Assembly: GCA_023415515.1 (NCBI GenBank)
Contig: JAEZKH010000507.1
Span: 1-5,736, forward strand
Reading direction: 5' to 3'
Source: Actinomycetes bacterium
GTDB taxonomy: Bacteria; Actinomycetota; Actinomycetes; Mycobacteriales; Mycobacteriaceae
Length of the DNA stretch: 5,736 nt
Part shown: positions 1-5,736 of the stretch, piece after piece
Numbering within the stretch: position 1 is the stretch's first letter
How the letters are laid out: each line of letters starts with the position of its first letter
Notes under the pieces: model-generated
Told to the model about the DNA's origin: nothing
The model's input: only the letters and a program-made list of their open reading frames with translations
Databases searched by the model: none
Program-made: the position numbers and the translations under genes

Positions 1-294
1 GAGGACAACAGGTTCTCGGGGGCGGCGTGTTTCACGATGTTGCACCACGTGCCGACCGGTGAACTGCAGGACCGGCTGTTCGCCGAGATCGCCAGGGTGC
101 TGCGGCCCGGCGCGCCGCTCGTCGCCAGCGACAGCCTGGGCAGCGAGGAGTTGAAGGCACACCACGACGGCGACACCTACAACCCGGTCGATCCCACGAC
201 GTTGCCCGCGCGGCTGACCACCGCCGGATTCGGCGACATCGACGTGCGCACCAACGAGATCGGTTGGGCCGTCATCGCGCGGGTGGCCGGCTAG
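1..294 (+). CDS. Class I SAM-dependent methyltransferase, C-terminal part (5' end outside window)
   Basis: The frame is open from base 1 to a TAG at 292-294, giving 97 residues. These residues fit the C-terminal half of a Methyltransf_11/25-type enzyme, which moves a methyl group from S-adenosylmethionine to an unidentified acceptor. Visible landmarks are the hydrophobic strand leading to TMLHHVP (residues 12-18), the helix ending in RVLRPGA (residues 32-38; the family usually has RVLRPGG), and a closing strand near GWAVIARVAG. The glycine-rich SAM-binding motif I must lie upstream of the window, so substrate and full length cannot be judged. The gene converges on the small secreted-protein gene, and the two share a 4-base overlap at their stop codons. 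The fold assignment is fairly secure; the role in the cell is unknown. Confidence 0.8.
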   Translation, partial: EDNRFSGAACFTMLHHVPTGELQDRLFAEIARVLRPGAPLVASDSLGSEELKAHHDGDTYNPVDPTTLPARLTTAGFGDIDVRTNEIGWAVIARVAG

Positions 295-764
295 GGCTGC
301 GGCTCGAATTCCATGTCGACTTCCATGTCGACCCGCACCAGTTGCCCGATGCCGGGCTGGTCGGTGACGGGTTCGGCGGCGCTCGGCCCGAACGTCGCGC
401 TCGAACTCCCCTCCGGTCCGACGAACGCAACGTTGAACGCGGGCATCGCCGGCGCGCTCGTGATGTACATGACCTGACACGTGCCGTCCTTCAGCCGCGA
501 CCGCAGGAACTGGCCGACGGCCACTTTCGGAGCGTCGGCACTGCCCGACACCTCCGACAGCACCACCGAGGACCCGCGTCGCACGGAGACCAGAGGTCCG
601 GCGCCTGCGCACTGATCCGGTTCGGGGATCTCGGCGAACGCTCGGTGGATCACCACCTGCACCGCGGTGCCCACCGTGTTCGCGACGGGCTCCGCCGTGG
701 CCGCCGGGAGCGGCACGAGACCTGTCAGCGCCGCCGCGGCGGTGAGGTAGGCGAGCTTGTTCAT
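291..764 (-). CDS. Small predicted secreted protein with two cysteines, unknown function
   Basis: This encodes 157 residues starting with ATG at 764-762. The start is chosen because GAGAGGA sits 8 bases upstream and a signal peptide begins directly there; an in-frame extension to an earlier ATG near 857 would bury that signal inside the protein. The signal has Lys3, an Ala/Leu-rich core at residues 4-19 and an AxA site (Ala22-Thr23-Ala24), so signal peptidase I cleavage after residue 24 is likely. No lipobox cysteine is present. The mature part has only two cysteines (52 and 96), which may form a disulfide, and is rich in Val, Ser and Pro. It ends in an acidic tail with a duplicated VDME unit. 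I do not recognise a domain; it resembles the many small exported hypothetical proteins of mycobacteria. It lies 52 bases downstream of dinF on the same strand, so it could share that transcript, and converges on the methyltransferase gene. Confidence 0.78.
   Translation of the reverse strand: MNKLAYLTAAAALTGLVPLPAATAEPVANTVGTAVQVVIHRAFAEIPEPDQCAGAGPLVSVRRGSSVVLSEVSGSADAPKVAVGQFLRSRLKDGTCQVMYITSAPAMPAFNVAFVGPEGSSSATFGPSAAEPVTDQPGIGQLVRVDMEVDMEFEPQP
309..332. repeat. Perfect 12-base tandem duplication inside the secreted-protein gene
   Basis: The unit TTCCATGTCGAC occurs at 309-320 and again at 321-332 with no mismatch. The unit is a multiple of three, so the frame is kept. On the minus strand the two copies encode VDME twice in a row (residues 145-152), just before the C-terminus. 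The lack of divergence suggests a recent slippage or duplication event, or a tail that tolerates repetition. Confidence 0.85.
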
Positions 765-772
765 CGCGACGA

Positions 773-779
773 TCCTCTC
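773..779 (-). promoter_or_regulatory. Shine-Dalgarno of the secreted-protein gene
   Basis: On the minus strand, GAGAGGA lies 8 bases before the ATG at 764-762. It is the best ribosome-binding match among the downstream genes, and it decides the start in favour of the form with the signal peptide at its very N-terminus. The 52-base gap between the dinF stop and this ATG (765-816) shows no clear promoter or terminator. Confidence 0.6.
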
Positions 780-816
780 AAACGCGTCACCGTCTCGCGG
801 CGGTGCGCGGGAAACG

Positions 817-2151
817 TCACGCCGTGCCCGGCACGAGCCAGCGACCGGAGAACGCACGCCAGCCGACGAAAGCGAGACGCAACACCATGAAGGTGCTCAG
901 CCCCGACCAGATGCCGACCAGACCCCAGCCGAATGCGAGCGAGAGCCAGATCAACGGCAGAAACCCGACGAGCGCGCTGACCAGGGTGGCGTTGCGCATG
1001 AACTTCGCGTCTCCGGCACCCAGCAGCACGCCGTCGAGAGCGAAAACGATTCCGGCAACGGGCAATTGAGCGACCATGAACCACCACGGCACGCCGATCG
1101 CGGCCAGCACGGAACGGTCGTCGGTGAATACGCTTGGGAAAACCGAAGCGCCGACCGCGAAGATGCCCGCGAGCACTGCGGAGGCCACGGCGGAGAAGAT
1201 GGTGACCCGCCAGGCCACCGACCTGGCGTGCGCCAACTCACCGGCACCCAGCGCGGCGCCCACCAGCGACTGCGCCGCAATGGCAAGCGAATCCAGTACC
1301 AGCGCAAGGAAACTCCACAGCTGCAGCACCACCTGATGGGCGGCCACCGCCGCGGCGCCGAAACGGGCGGCAACCGCTCCCGCCGACACGAAGCAGGCCT
1401 GGAACGCCAGCGTCCGCAACAACAGATCGCGTCCCATCACCACCTGTGCGCGAAGCACCTCGGGTTGAATGCGCAGCGGCGTCCGCTCGACCAGGAGCGC
1501 GCGGCAGAACAGCAGCGCGGCCAACCACTGGCCGGTCAGGTTGGCGATGGCCGAACCGGCGAGTTCCAGGCGGGGCATACCGAGCCAGCCATACACCAGC
1601 AGCGGGCACAGCACAGCCGAGACCGCGAACCCGAAGACGACGTAGCGCAACGGTCGTACGGTGTCCTGCACGCCGCGCATCCAGCCGTTGCCCGCCGCCG
1701 AGATCAAGATCGCGGGCACCCCGATGATCGCGATCCGCACCCACGGCAGCGCCGCCTCGGCGATGTCGCCACCGGCCGCGAGCGCGGATACCAGTGGCAC
1801 CGCGACGATTTGGAACACCGCGATGACCAGGAGCCCGATTCCGAGGGCCAGCCAGGTGGCCTGCACCCCCTCGCCGACGGCCGCCTCCCGGTTGCCTGCA
1901 CCGAAGAACCGTGCCGAACGCGCGGTGGTGCCGTAGGACAGGAACGTCATCTGCGAACTCAACGTGGCGAGGACCAGACCGCCGATCGCGAGACCGGCCA
2001 GGCTGAGGGCGCCGAGTCGACCGACGACGGCGAGGTCGAAGAGCAGGTAGACGGGTTCGGCGGCCAGCACACCCAACGCGGGAAGCGCCAACCCGGCGAT
2101 GCGGCGCCCGGTCGCGGGCGCGACCGGCGGTTCCGGTTCCGGCTCAGCCAA
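817..2151 (-). CDS. dinF: DinF-like MATE family efflux transporter
   Basis: An inner-membrane exporter of the MATE family (DinF branch), about 444 residues. MATE proteins usually have 12 helices in two six-helix halves and expel organic cations or other small molecules using an H+ or Na+ gradient; the substrate here is unknown. After a short Pro/Glu-rich cytoplasmic head (EPEPEPP), hydrophobic helices run almost continuously. The segments LALPALGVLAAEPVYLLFD and LSSQMTFLSYGTTAR near the N-terminus are strongly DinF-like. A matching second half begins around GRDLLLRTLAFQ. The stop is TGA at 819-817. The start is uncertain: no ATG or GTG lies in frame at the right place. TTG at 2151-2149 gives a length close to the M. 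tuberculosis DinF (about 439 residues from memory) and starts 17 bases after the phosphoesterase stop, with no clear Shine-Dalgarno. Translation coupled to the gene before it is likely. Confidence 0.88.
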   Translation of the reverse strand: MAEPEPEPPVAPATGRRIAGLALPALGVLAAEPVYLLFDLAVVGRLGALSLAGLAIGGLVLATLSSQMTFLSYGTTARSARFFGAGNREAAVGEGVQATWLALGIGLLVIAVFQIVAVPLVSALAAGGDIAEAALPWVRIAIIGVPAILISAAGNGWMRGVQDTVRPLRYVVFGFAVSAVLCPLLVYGWLGMPRLELAGSAIANLTGQWLAALLFCRALLVERTPLRIQPEVLRAQVVMGRDLLLRTLAFQACFVSAGAVAARFGAAAVAAHQVVLQLWSFLALVLDSLAIAAQSLVGAALGAGELAHARSVAWRVTIFSAVASAVLAGIFAVGASVFPSVFTDDRSVLAAIGVPWWFMVAQLPVAGIVFALDGVLLGAGDAKFMRNATLVSALVGFLPLIWLSLAFGWGLVGIWSGLSTFMVLRLAFVGWRAFSGRWLVPGTA

Positions 2152-2168
2152 GGCGGCCAGGACGATCG

Positions 2169-3194
2169 TCAGCCGAGAGCGACGGCGAGCGCCTGCACGA
2201 CATCGTCGGCCGATCCGGCGGTCGAATATCCAGCGGCGTGCGGGTGTCCCCCGCCCCCGAACGCGCTGGCGATCGACGCGAGATCCATCGATTTGGCCCG
2301 CATCGACACCGACCAGTGCCCCGGTTGGATCTCCTTGAAAACCGCCGCGACCTCGGCCTGCTGCGTGGTCCGCACGATGTCGACGATGCTCTCGACTTCC
2401 TCCGGTCGGGCATTGGCCCACTCTTGGTGTCCGACAACGGCGTACACGAAGCCGCGCCCTTCTGCGGCGTCGGGAAGCAACTTCGCCGACGACAACACAC
2501 GCGACAGCATCGGCAGCCACGCGAACGGATGGCTGTCCAGCAGGGTGCGGCTGATCGCGGCGTTGTCGACACCCAGATCGACCAACCGGGCGGCCAAGCG
2601 GTGTGCGCGCGCGCTGGCCCACCGGAACGAGCCGGTATCGGTGGTCAGGCCGGCGTAGACGCAGTGCGCCACCGCGGCGTCGATCGGCTTGCCCCAAGCA
2701 TCGAGCAGTTCGGCGACCAGCATCGTCGTCGAGTCCGCCGCGGGATCGACGAAGTTCGCGGTGCCGAACAGCTGGTTGGACGCGTGGTGATCGATCACGA
2801 GTAGCGCGCGACCCGGGTCGGCGAGCTCCCGCAGCGAGCCGAGCCGGTTCACGCTGGGGATGTCGACCGTGACGACGAGATCGGCGTCGCGGCGCATGTC
2901 GCCGGGCGGGATCAGCAGATTCCCACCGGGCAGCGACTGCAGGGACTCGGGCAGGCCCGCGGGTTCGGCGAAGCTGACCTCGACGTCTTTGCCCGCCCGG
3001 TCGAGGACGAGCGCCAACGCCAGGCCCGCCCCGACGGTGTCGGCGTCGGGATAGACGTGGCAGACCACGCTCACCGAACTCGCGGCGTTCAGCAGTGCGG
3101 CTGCGCCGTCTGCGTCGACACGCTGACCTGCCAGGTCTGCGTCGGTCTTCGGGTCAATCGCGGTCAACGGTGTCCTCAGCGTCTCGCTCGTCAT
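2169..3194 (-). CDS. nrnA: Bifunctional oligoribonuclease/PAP phosphatase, DHH/DHHA1 family (NrnA/CnpB type)
   Basis: A cytoplasmic DHH-family phosphoesterase of 341 residues. Family members hydrolyse short RNAs (nanoRNA) and 3'-phosphoadenosine 5'-phosphate; the M. tuberculosis relative CnpB also acts on c-di-AMP/pApA. All metal-binding motifs are visible: HVYPDAD (46-52), the Asp of VTVDIPS (111), DHHAS (135-139) and the Asp of TTDTGSF (186). The DHHA1 substrate-binding domain carries GGGGH at 313-317. The protein therefore looks catalytically intact. ATG at 3194-3192 has GGGGAG 4 bases upstream and makes a 41-base overlap with rbfA. TTG at 3167-3165 is a real alternative: GAGGA lies 5 bases upstream, the overlap shrinks to 14 bases, and the resulting N-terminus MTAIDPK resembles the M. 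tuberculosis start. The stop is TGA at 2171-2169. The position behind infB and rbfA ties RNA-end turnover and nucleotide signalling to the translation operon. Confidence 0.92.
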   Translation of the reverse strand: MTSETLRTPLTAIDPKTDADLAGQRVDADGAAALLNAASSVSVVCHVYPDADTVGAGLALALVLDRAGKDVEVSFAEPAGLPESLQSLPGGNLLIPPGDMRRDADLVVTVDIPSVNRLGSLRELADPGRALLVIDHHASNQLFGTANFVDPAADSTTMLVAELLDAWGKPIDAAVAHCVYAGLTTDTGSFRWASARAHRLAARLVDLGVDNAAISRTLLDSHPFAWLPMLSRVLSSAKLLPDAAEGRGFVYAVVGHQEWANARPEEVESIVDIVRTTQQAEVAAVFKEIQPGHWSVSMRAKSMDLASIASAFGGGGHPHAAGYSTAGSADDVVQALAVALG

Positions 3195-3681
3195 CCAGCT
3201 CCCCGCCGGCACCGTCCCCACCGGCTTCGCCGGCGGGCGGTACCCCCACCACCCCGTCCTGACGATACGGGTCGGACTCGCCCGCGTGCTTGGCGCCCTG
3301 ACGAACTCTCGCCAAATCCTCATCCGCGGCGCGGGCACGCGCCAGCAGCTCCTCCATCCGGTTGGCCGCGTCGGGCACGGTGTCTCGCGCGAACGCCAAG
3401 GTCGGGGTGAAGCGCACTCCGAGTTCGGCGCCCACCTTGCTGCGCAGGACACCCGTCGCCTTCGACAATCCCGCCGCAGCGCCCTCGTAGTCGGGCTCCT
3501 CGGTGAGCGACCTGCCCAGCACCGTGTAGTAGAGGGTGGCGTCGTGCAGGTCGTTGGTCACCTTGGCGTCGGTGATCGTCACGCCGGCCAGCCGCGGATC
3601 CTTGATCTCGTACTCGATCGCCGAGGCGACGATCTCGGAGATGCGCTTGGCCAGCCGGCGTGCCCGTGCCGGGTCAGCCAC
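3154..3681 (-). CDS. rbfA: 30S ribosome-binding factor RbfA
   Basis: A cytoplasmic 30S maturation factor of 175 residues with a single type II KH fold, which binds near the 5' helix of 16S rRNA and helps late assembly and cold growth. The start is GTG at 3681-3679, giving VADPARARRLAKRI, which lines up with the family N-terminus; an in-frame ATG further upstream would add residues from inside infB. Family landmarks are EYEIKDPRL (23-31), the DLHDATLYYTV strand (44-54), the helix-kink-helix AxG as Ala75-Thr76-Gly77, and the RFTPTLAF strand (90-97). After about residue 143 the tail is acidic, Gly-rich and probably disordered, as in other actinobacterial RbfA. It begins 2 bases after the natural infB TAA, so expression probably depends on infB translation. 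Its final 41 bases overlap the next gene. Confidence 0.95.
   Translation of the reverse strand: MADPARARRLAKRISEIVASAIEYEIKDPRLAGVTITDAKVTNDLHDATLYYTVLGRSLTEEPDYEGAAAGLSKATGVLRSKVGAELGVRFTPTLAFARDTVPDAANRMEELLARARAADEDLARVRQGAKHAGESDPYRQDGVVGVPPAGEAGGDGAGGELDDERDAEDTVDRD
3173..3204 (-). promoter_or_regulatory. Two competing ribosome-binding sites for the DHH phosphoesterase
   Basis: On the minus strand, GGGGAG at 3204-3199 precedes ATG 3194 by only 4 bases. GAGGA at 3177-3173 precedes TTG 3167 by 5 bases. Both lie inside the rbfA coding sequence, so ribosomes finishing rbfA (stop 3156-3154) would pass over both. The second pairs better with the N-terminus expected from the M. tuberculosis relative; the first has the stronger start codon. 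Confidence 0.45.
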
Positions 3682-3683
3682 GG

Positions 3684-3974
3684 TTAGGTCCGTGCCTTCT
3701 CGACCAGCTCGTACGTCTCGATGACATCGCCTTCCTTGATGTCGGAGTAGGTCAGCGTCAAACCGCACTCGTAGCCGTCGCGGACCTCGGTCACGTCGTC
3801 CTTCTCACGACGCAGCGAGGACACGGTCAGGTTCTCGGCGACCACCACGCTGTCGCGCAGCAACCGCGCCTTGGCATTGCGGCGGATGACGCCCGAGGTG
3901 ACCAGGCAGCCGGCGATGTTGCCGACCTTCGACGACCGGAAGATCGCGCGGATCTCGGCCCGGCCCAGCTCCTT
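3684..3974 (-). pseudogene. infB: C-terminal segment of infB cut off by the in-frame amber codon (IF-2 C2 domain)
   Basis: Immediately after TAG at 3977-3975 the IF-2 frame carries on without a break for 96 residues to TAA at 3686-3684. It begins KELGRAEIRAIF and ends ETYELVEKART, the normal end of mycobacterial IF-2. In IF-2 this last domain (C2, also called VI-2) binds fMet-tRNA. Amino acids and codon use look fully constrained, so this is no decayed remnant. It could not easily be made separately: the 96 residues contain no methionine, and although AAGGAG follows the stop at once, no ATG, GTG or TTG lies at a suitable distance in frame. It therefore needs readthrough or suppression, or the stop is not real. 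Confidence 0.85.
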
Positions 3975-3977
3975 CTA
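3975..3977 (-). other. infB: In-frame TAG inside infB
   Basis: The plus strand reads CTA, the minus strand TAG, flanked by GAG (Glu) before and AAG (Lys) after. Relatives have Glu here, so one change, GAG to TAG (C to A at 3977 on the given strand), explains it. There is no insertion or deletion: the frame before and after is continuous and ends properly 2 bases before rbfA. Confidence 0.9.
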
Positions 3978-5736
3978 CTCGTAGATCGGCTTGAGCATGC
4001 ACTTGAGCGCGCTCTCGATCTCGTCGATGGCCTGGTAGATCACCGAGTAGTAGCGGATCTCGACGCCGTCGCGGTTGGCCAGCGCGGTGGCCTTGCCCTC
4101 GGCGCGCACGTTGAAGCCGATGATGACCGCATCCGAGGCCGACGCCAGGTTGACGTTCGTCTCGGTGACACCGCCGACACCGCGGTCGATGACGCGCAGT
4201 TCGACCTCGTCGTCGACCTGGATGCCCATCAGGGCCTCCTCCAGCGCCTCGACGGTGCCCGCGTTGTCGCCCTTCAGGATCAGGTTCAGCTGGCTGGTTT
4301 CCTTCAGCGCCGAATCCAGGTCCTCGAGGCTGATCCGCTTGCGGCTGCGGGCTGCCATCGCGTTGCGCTTGCGCGCGCTGCGGCGGTCGGCGATCTGGCG
4401 CGCGATGCGGTCCTCGTCGACGACGAGCAGGTTGTCGCCCGCGCCCGGCACCGACGTGAACCCGATGACCTGCACCGGTCGCGACGGCAGCGCCGCCTCG
4501 ACGTCGTCGCCGTGTTCGTCGACCATGCGGCGGACGCGGCCGTACGCGTCGCCCGCGACGACCGAGTCCCCGACCTTCAGCGTGCCGCGCTGGATGAGCA
4601 CGGTGGCCACCGGCCCGCGGCCGCGGTCGAGGTGCGCCTCGATCGCCACGCCCTGGGCCTCCATGTCGGGATTGGCCCGCAGGTCCAGCGCGGCGTCGGC
4701 GGTCAACAGCACCGCCTCCTCGAGCGCCTCGATGTTGGTGCCCTGCTTGGCGGAGATGTCGACGAACATGGTGTCGCCGCCGAACTCCTCGGGCACCAGC
4801 CCGTATTCGGTCAGCTGGCCGCGGATCTTCGCCGGATCGGCGCCCTCTTTGTCGATCTTGTTGACCGCCACGACGATCGGGACATCTGCGGCCTGCGCGT
4901 GGTTGATGGCCTCGACCGTCTGCGGCATGACGCCGTCGTCGGCGGCGACCACGAGGATCGCGATGTCGGTGGCCTTCGCGCCGCGGGCACGCATGGCGGT
5001 GAACGCCTCGTGACCCGGGGTGTCGATGAAGGTGATCAGCCGCTGCCCGCCGTCGAAGTCGACCGCGACCTGATACGCGCCGATGTGCTGGGTGATGCCA
5101 CCGGCTTCCTCCTCGCGCACATTGGCCTGGCGGATGGTGTCGAGAAGACGGGTCTTGCCGTGGTCGACGTGACCCATCACGGTGACCACCGGCGGTCGGC
5201 TCGCCAGGTCGGACTCGTCTCCCTCGTCCTCGCCGTAGGTCAGATCGAACGACTCGAGCAGCTCGCGGTCCTCGTCCTCCGGGGACACGACCTGCACCTT
5301 GTAGTTCATCTCGCTGCCGAGCAGTTCCAGCGTGTCGTCACCGACCGACTGGGTCGCGGTGACCATCTCGCCGAGGTTGAACAGCGCCTGCACCAGAGCC
5401 GCGGGGTTGGCGTCGATCTTCTCGGCGAAATCGCTCAGCGACGCGCCGCGGGCCAGCCGGATGGTCTCGCCGTTGCCGTGCGGCAACCGCACCCCGCCGA
5501 CGACCGGCGCCTGCATGTTCTCGTATTCGGCGCGTTTTGCCCTCTTTGACTTACGGCCACGCTTCGGGGCGCCGCCGGGACGTCCGAACGCGCCCGCCGC
5601 TCCGCCACGCTGACCGGGACGGCCACCGCCGCCGGGACGACCACGATAGCCACCACCGCCGCCGCCTGCCGGTGCGCCTCCGCCGCCACCGCCGGGGCCA
5701 CCGGTGCGGTAGTTACCGCCGCCGCCACCACCTGGG
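3975..5736 (-). CDS. infB: Translation initiation factor IF-2, N-terminus outside window, ends early at an amber codon
   Basis: IF-2 is the GTPase that places fMet-tRNA on the 30S subunit and promotes 50S joining. The frame is open to the right edge; 586 residues before the stop are visible. In order: a Gly/Arg/Pro-rich linker (5735-5571); a basic stretch KRGRKSKRAKR (5564-5532); the conserved pre-G region starting about 5516; and a complete G domain with GHVDHGKT (5174-5151), DTPGHE (5024-5007), NKID (4862-4851) and SAK (4754-4746). Domains II and III and a long linker follow up to KPIYE. The whole protein in relatives is about 900 residues, so roughly 230 are missing upstream. TAG at 3977-3975 stands where relatives have the second Glu of KPIYEEKELG and removes the C2 domain. 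Conserved Gly of ALKGMLKP is Cys here (4001-3999). The family is certain; whether the stop exists in the living cell is doubtful because infB is essential. Confidence 0.95.
   Translation of the reverse strand, partial: PGGGGGGNYRTGGPGGGGGGAPAGGGGGGYRGRPGGGGRPGQRGGAAGAFGRPGGAPKRGRKSKRAKRAEYENMQAPVVGGVRLPHGNGETIRLARGASLSDFAEKIDANPAALVQALFNLGEMVTATQSVGDDTLELLGSEMNYKVQVVSPEDEDRELLESFDLTYGEDEGDESDLASRPPVVTVMGHVDHGKTRLLDTIRQANVREEEAGGITQHIGAYQVAVDFDGGQRLITFIDTPGHEAFTAMRARGAKATDIAILVVAADDGVMPQTVEAINHAQAADVPIVVAVNKIDKEGADPAKIRGQLTEYGLVPEEFGGDTMFVDISAKQGTNIEALEEAVLLTADAALDLRANPDMEAQGVAIEAHLDRGRGPVATVLIQRGTLKVGDSVVAGDAYGRVRRMVDEHGDDVEAALPSRPVQVIGFTSVPGAGDNLLVVDEDRIARQIADRRSARKRNAMAARSRKRISLEDLDSALKETSQLNLILKGDNAGTVEALEEALMGIQVDDEVELRVIDRGVGGVTETNVNLASASDAVIIGFNVRAEGKATALANRDGVEIRYYSVIYQAIDEIESALKCMLKPIYE
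5571..5735 (-). repeat. infB: Low-complexity Gly-rich coding repeat in the IF-2 N-terminal region
   Basis: On the plus strand this stretch is dominated by GCC and ACC triplets, which read as GGC and GGT glycine codons on the coding strand. It encodes several runs of four to six glycines broken by short Arg, Pro, Tyr, Asn and Ala spacers (for example YRGRPGGGGRPGQRGG). Such a flexible, basic, disordered linker ahead of the conserved core is usual in actinobacterial IF-2. Triplet runs like these tend to vary in length between strains and to be misassembled. Confidence 0.75.

Noticed and set aside
823..835. Inverted repeat CGTGCC-C-GGCACG near the end of dinF, considered as a terminator or operator
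   Set aside because: The loop would be a single base, no T-run follows on either strand, and it lies within the last dinF codons, where GC-rich palindromes arise by chance.
264..890. A plus-strand open frame of 208 codons over the secreted-protein gene
   Set aside because: It overlaps both the methyltransferase end and the secreted-protein gene, has an Arg/His-rich composition and no ribosome-binding site. The minus-strand frame has a signal peptide and a good Shine-Dalgarno.
757..2658. A plus-strand open frame of 633 codons opposite dinF and the phosphoesterase gene
   Set aside because: It is a by-product of high GC and codon bias on the real minus-strand genes. Its translation is rich in Arg, Gln, His and Asp, without domains, and it runs against two convincing genes.
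2152..2697. N-terminal extension of dinF through the phosphoesterase gene to an ATG at 2697
   Set aside because: The frame is open but reads as Arg-rich noise until the MATE part begins, and it would lie wholly inside the phosphoesterase coding sequence.
3684..3974. A separately translated IF-2 C2 domain (split IF-2) using the AAGGAG just after the amber codon
   Set aside because: AAGGAG comes from the conserved Lys-Glu codons. No ATG, GTG or TTG lies in frame 5-10 bases downstream, and the tail contains no Met at all.
3660..5549. A plus-strand open frame of 629 codons opposite infB
   Set aside because: It mirrors the infB codons: its His/Asp/Val/Leu-rich repeats are what antisense reading of GC-rich coding DNA gives. 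IF-2 on the other strand is certain.
1..5736. Search for tRNA or rRNA genes, CRISPR arrays, insertion-sequence ends, phage or toxin-antitoxin genes
   Set aside because: Nearly all of the window is accounted for by six genes. No cloverleaf, spaced repeats, transposase motif or sharp composition shift was seen.

Overview
The window looks like core chromosome of a fast-growing Mycobacteriaceae species (Mycolicibacterium type). GC content is high throughout. The minus-strand order infB - rbfA - DHH/DHHA1 phosphoesterase - MATE transporter matches, from memory, the M. tuberculosis block Rv2839c-Rv2836c, and the proteins read as close relatives of those products.

Layout from the right edge, following minus-strand transcription. 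Positions 5736-3684 hold the C-terminal two thirds of translation initiation factor IF-2 (infB), whose N-terminus lies outside the window. Its frame is interrupted by a TAG codon at 3977-3975, although the same frame continues intact for 96 more residues to a natural TAA at 3686-3684. Two bases later rbfA (3681-3154), a 30S maturation factor, begins. It overlaps an NrnA/CnpB-type nanoRNase/phosphatase gene (3194-2169), which is followed closely by a DinF-like MATE transporter (2151-817). After 52 bases comes a small predicted secreted protein with two cysteines (764-291). On the plus strand, the C-terminal part of a SAM-dependent methyltransferase enters from the left edge and ends at 294. Its stop codon and that of the secreted protein share the palindrome CTAG.

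The first four minus-strand genes form a tightly packed block (2-base gap, overlap, 17-base gap), which suggests one transcript with translational coupling. It would combine translation initiation (IF-2), 30S maturation (RbfA), turnover of short RNAs, pApA/c-di-AMP or PAP (NrnA), and a membrane exporter (DinF). The secreted protein has its own Shine-Dalgarno and may be a tail gene or separately expressed.

No mobile element, CRISPR array, tRNA, rRNA or new multi-gene system is visible. The one striking anomaly is the in-frame amber codon in the essential gene infB. It lies 24 bases from a second G-to-T type change that replaces a conserved glycine with cysteine. The two together suggest either a sequence or assembly error, or a real lesion that needs suppression. 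The rest of the window reads as ordinary, compact actinobacterial genome.
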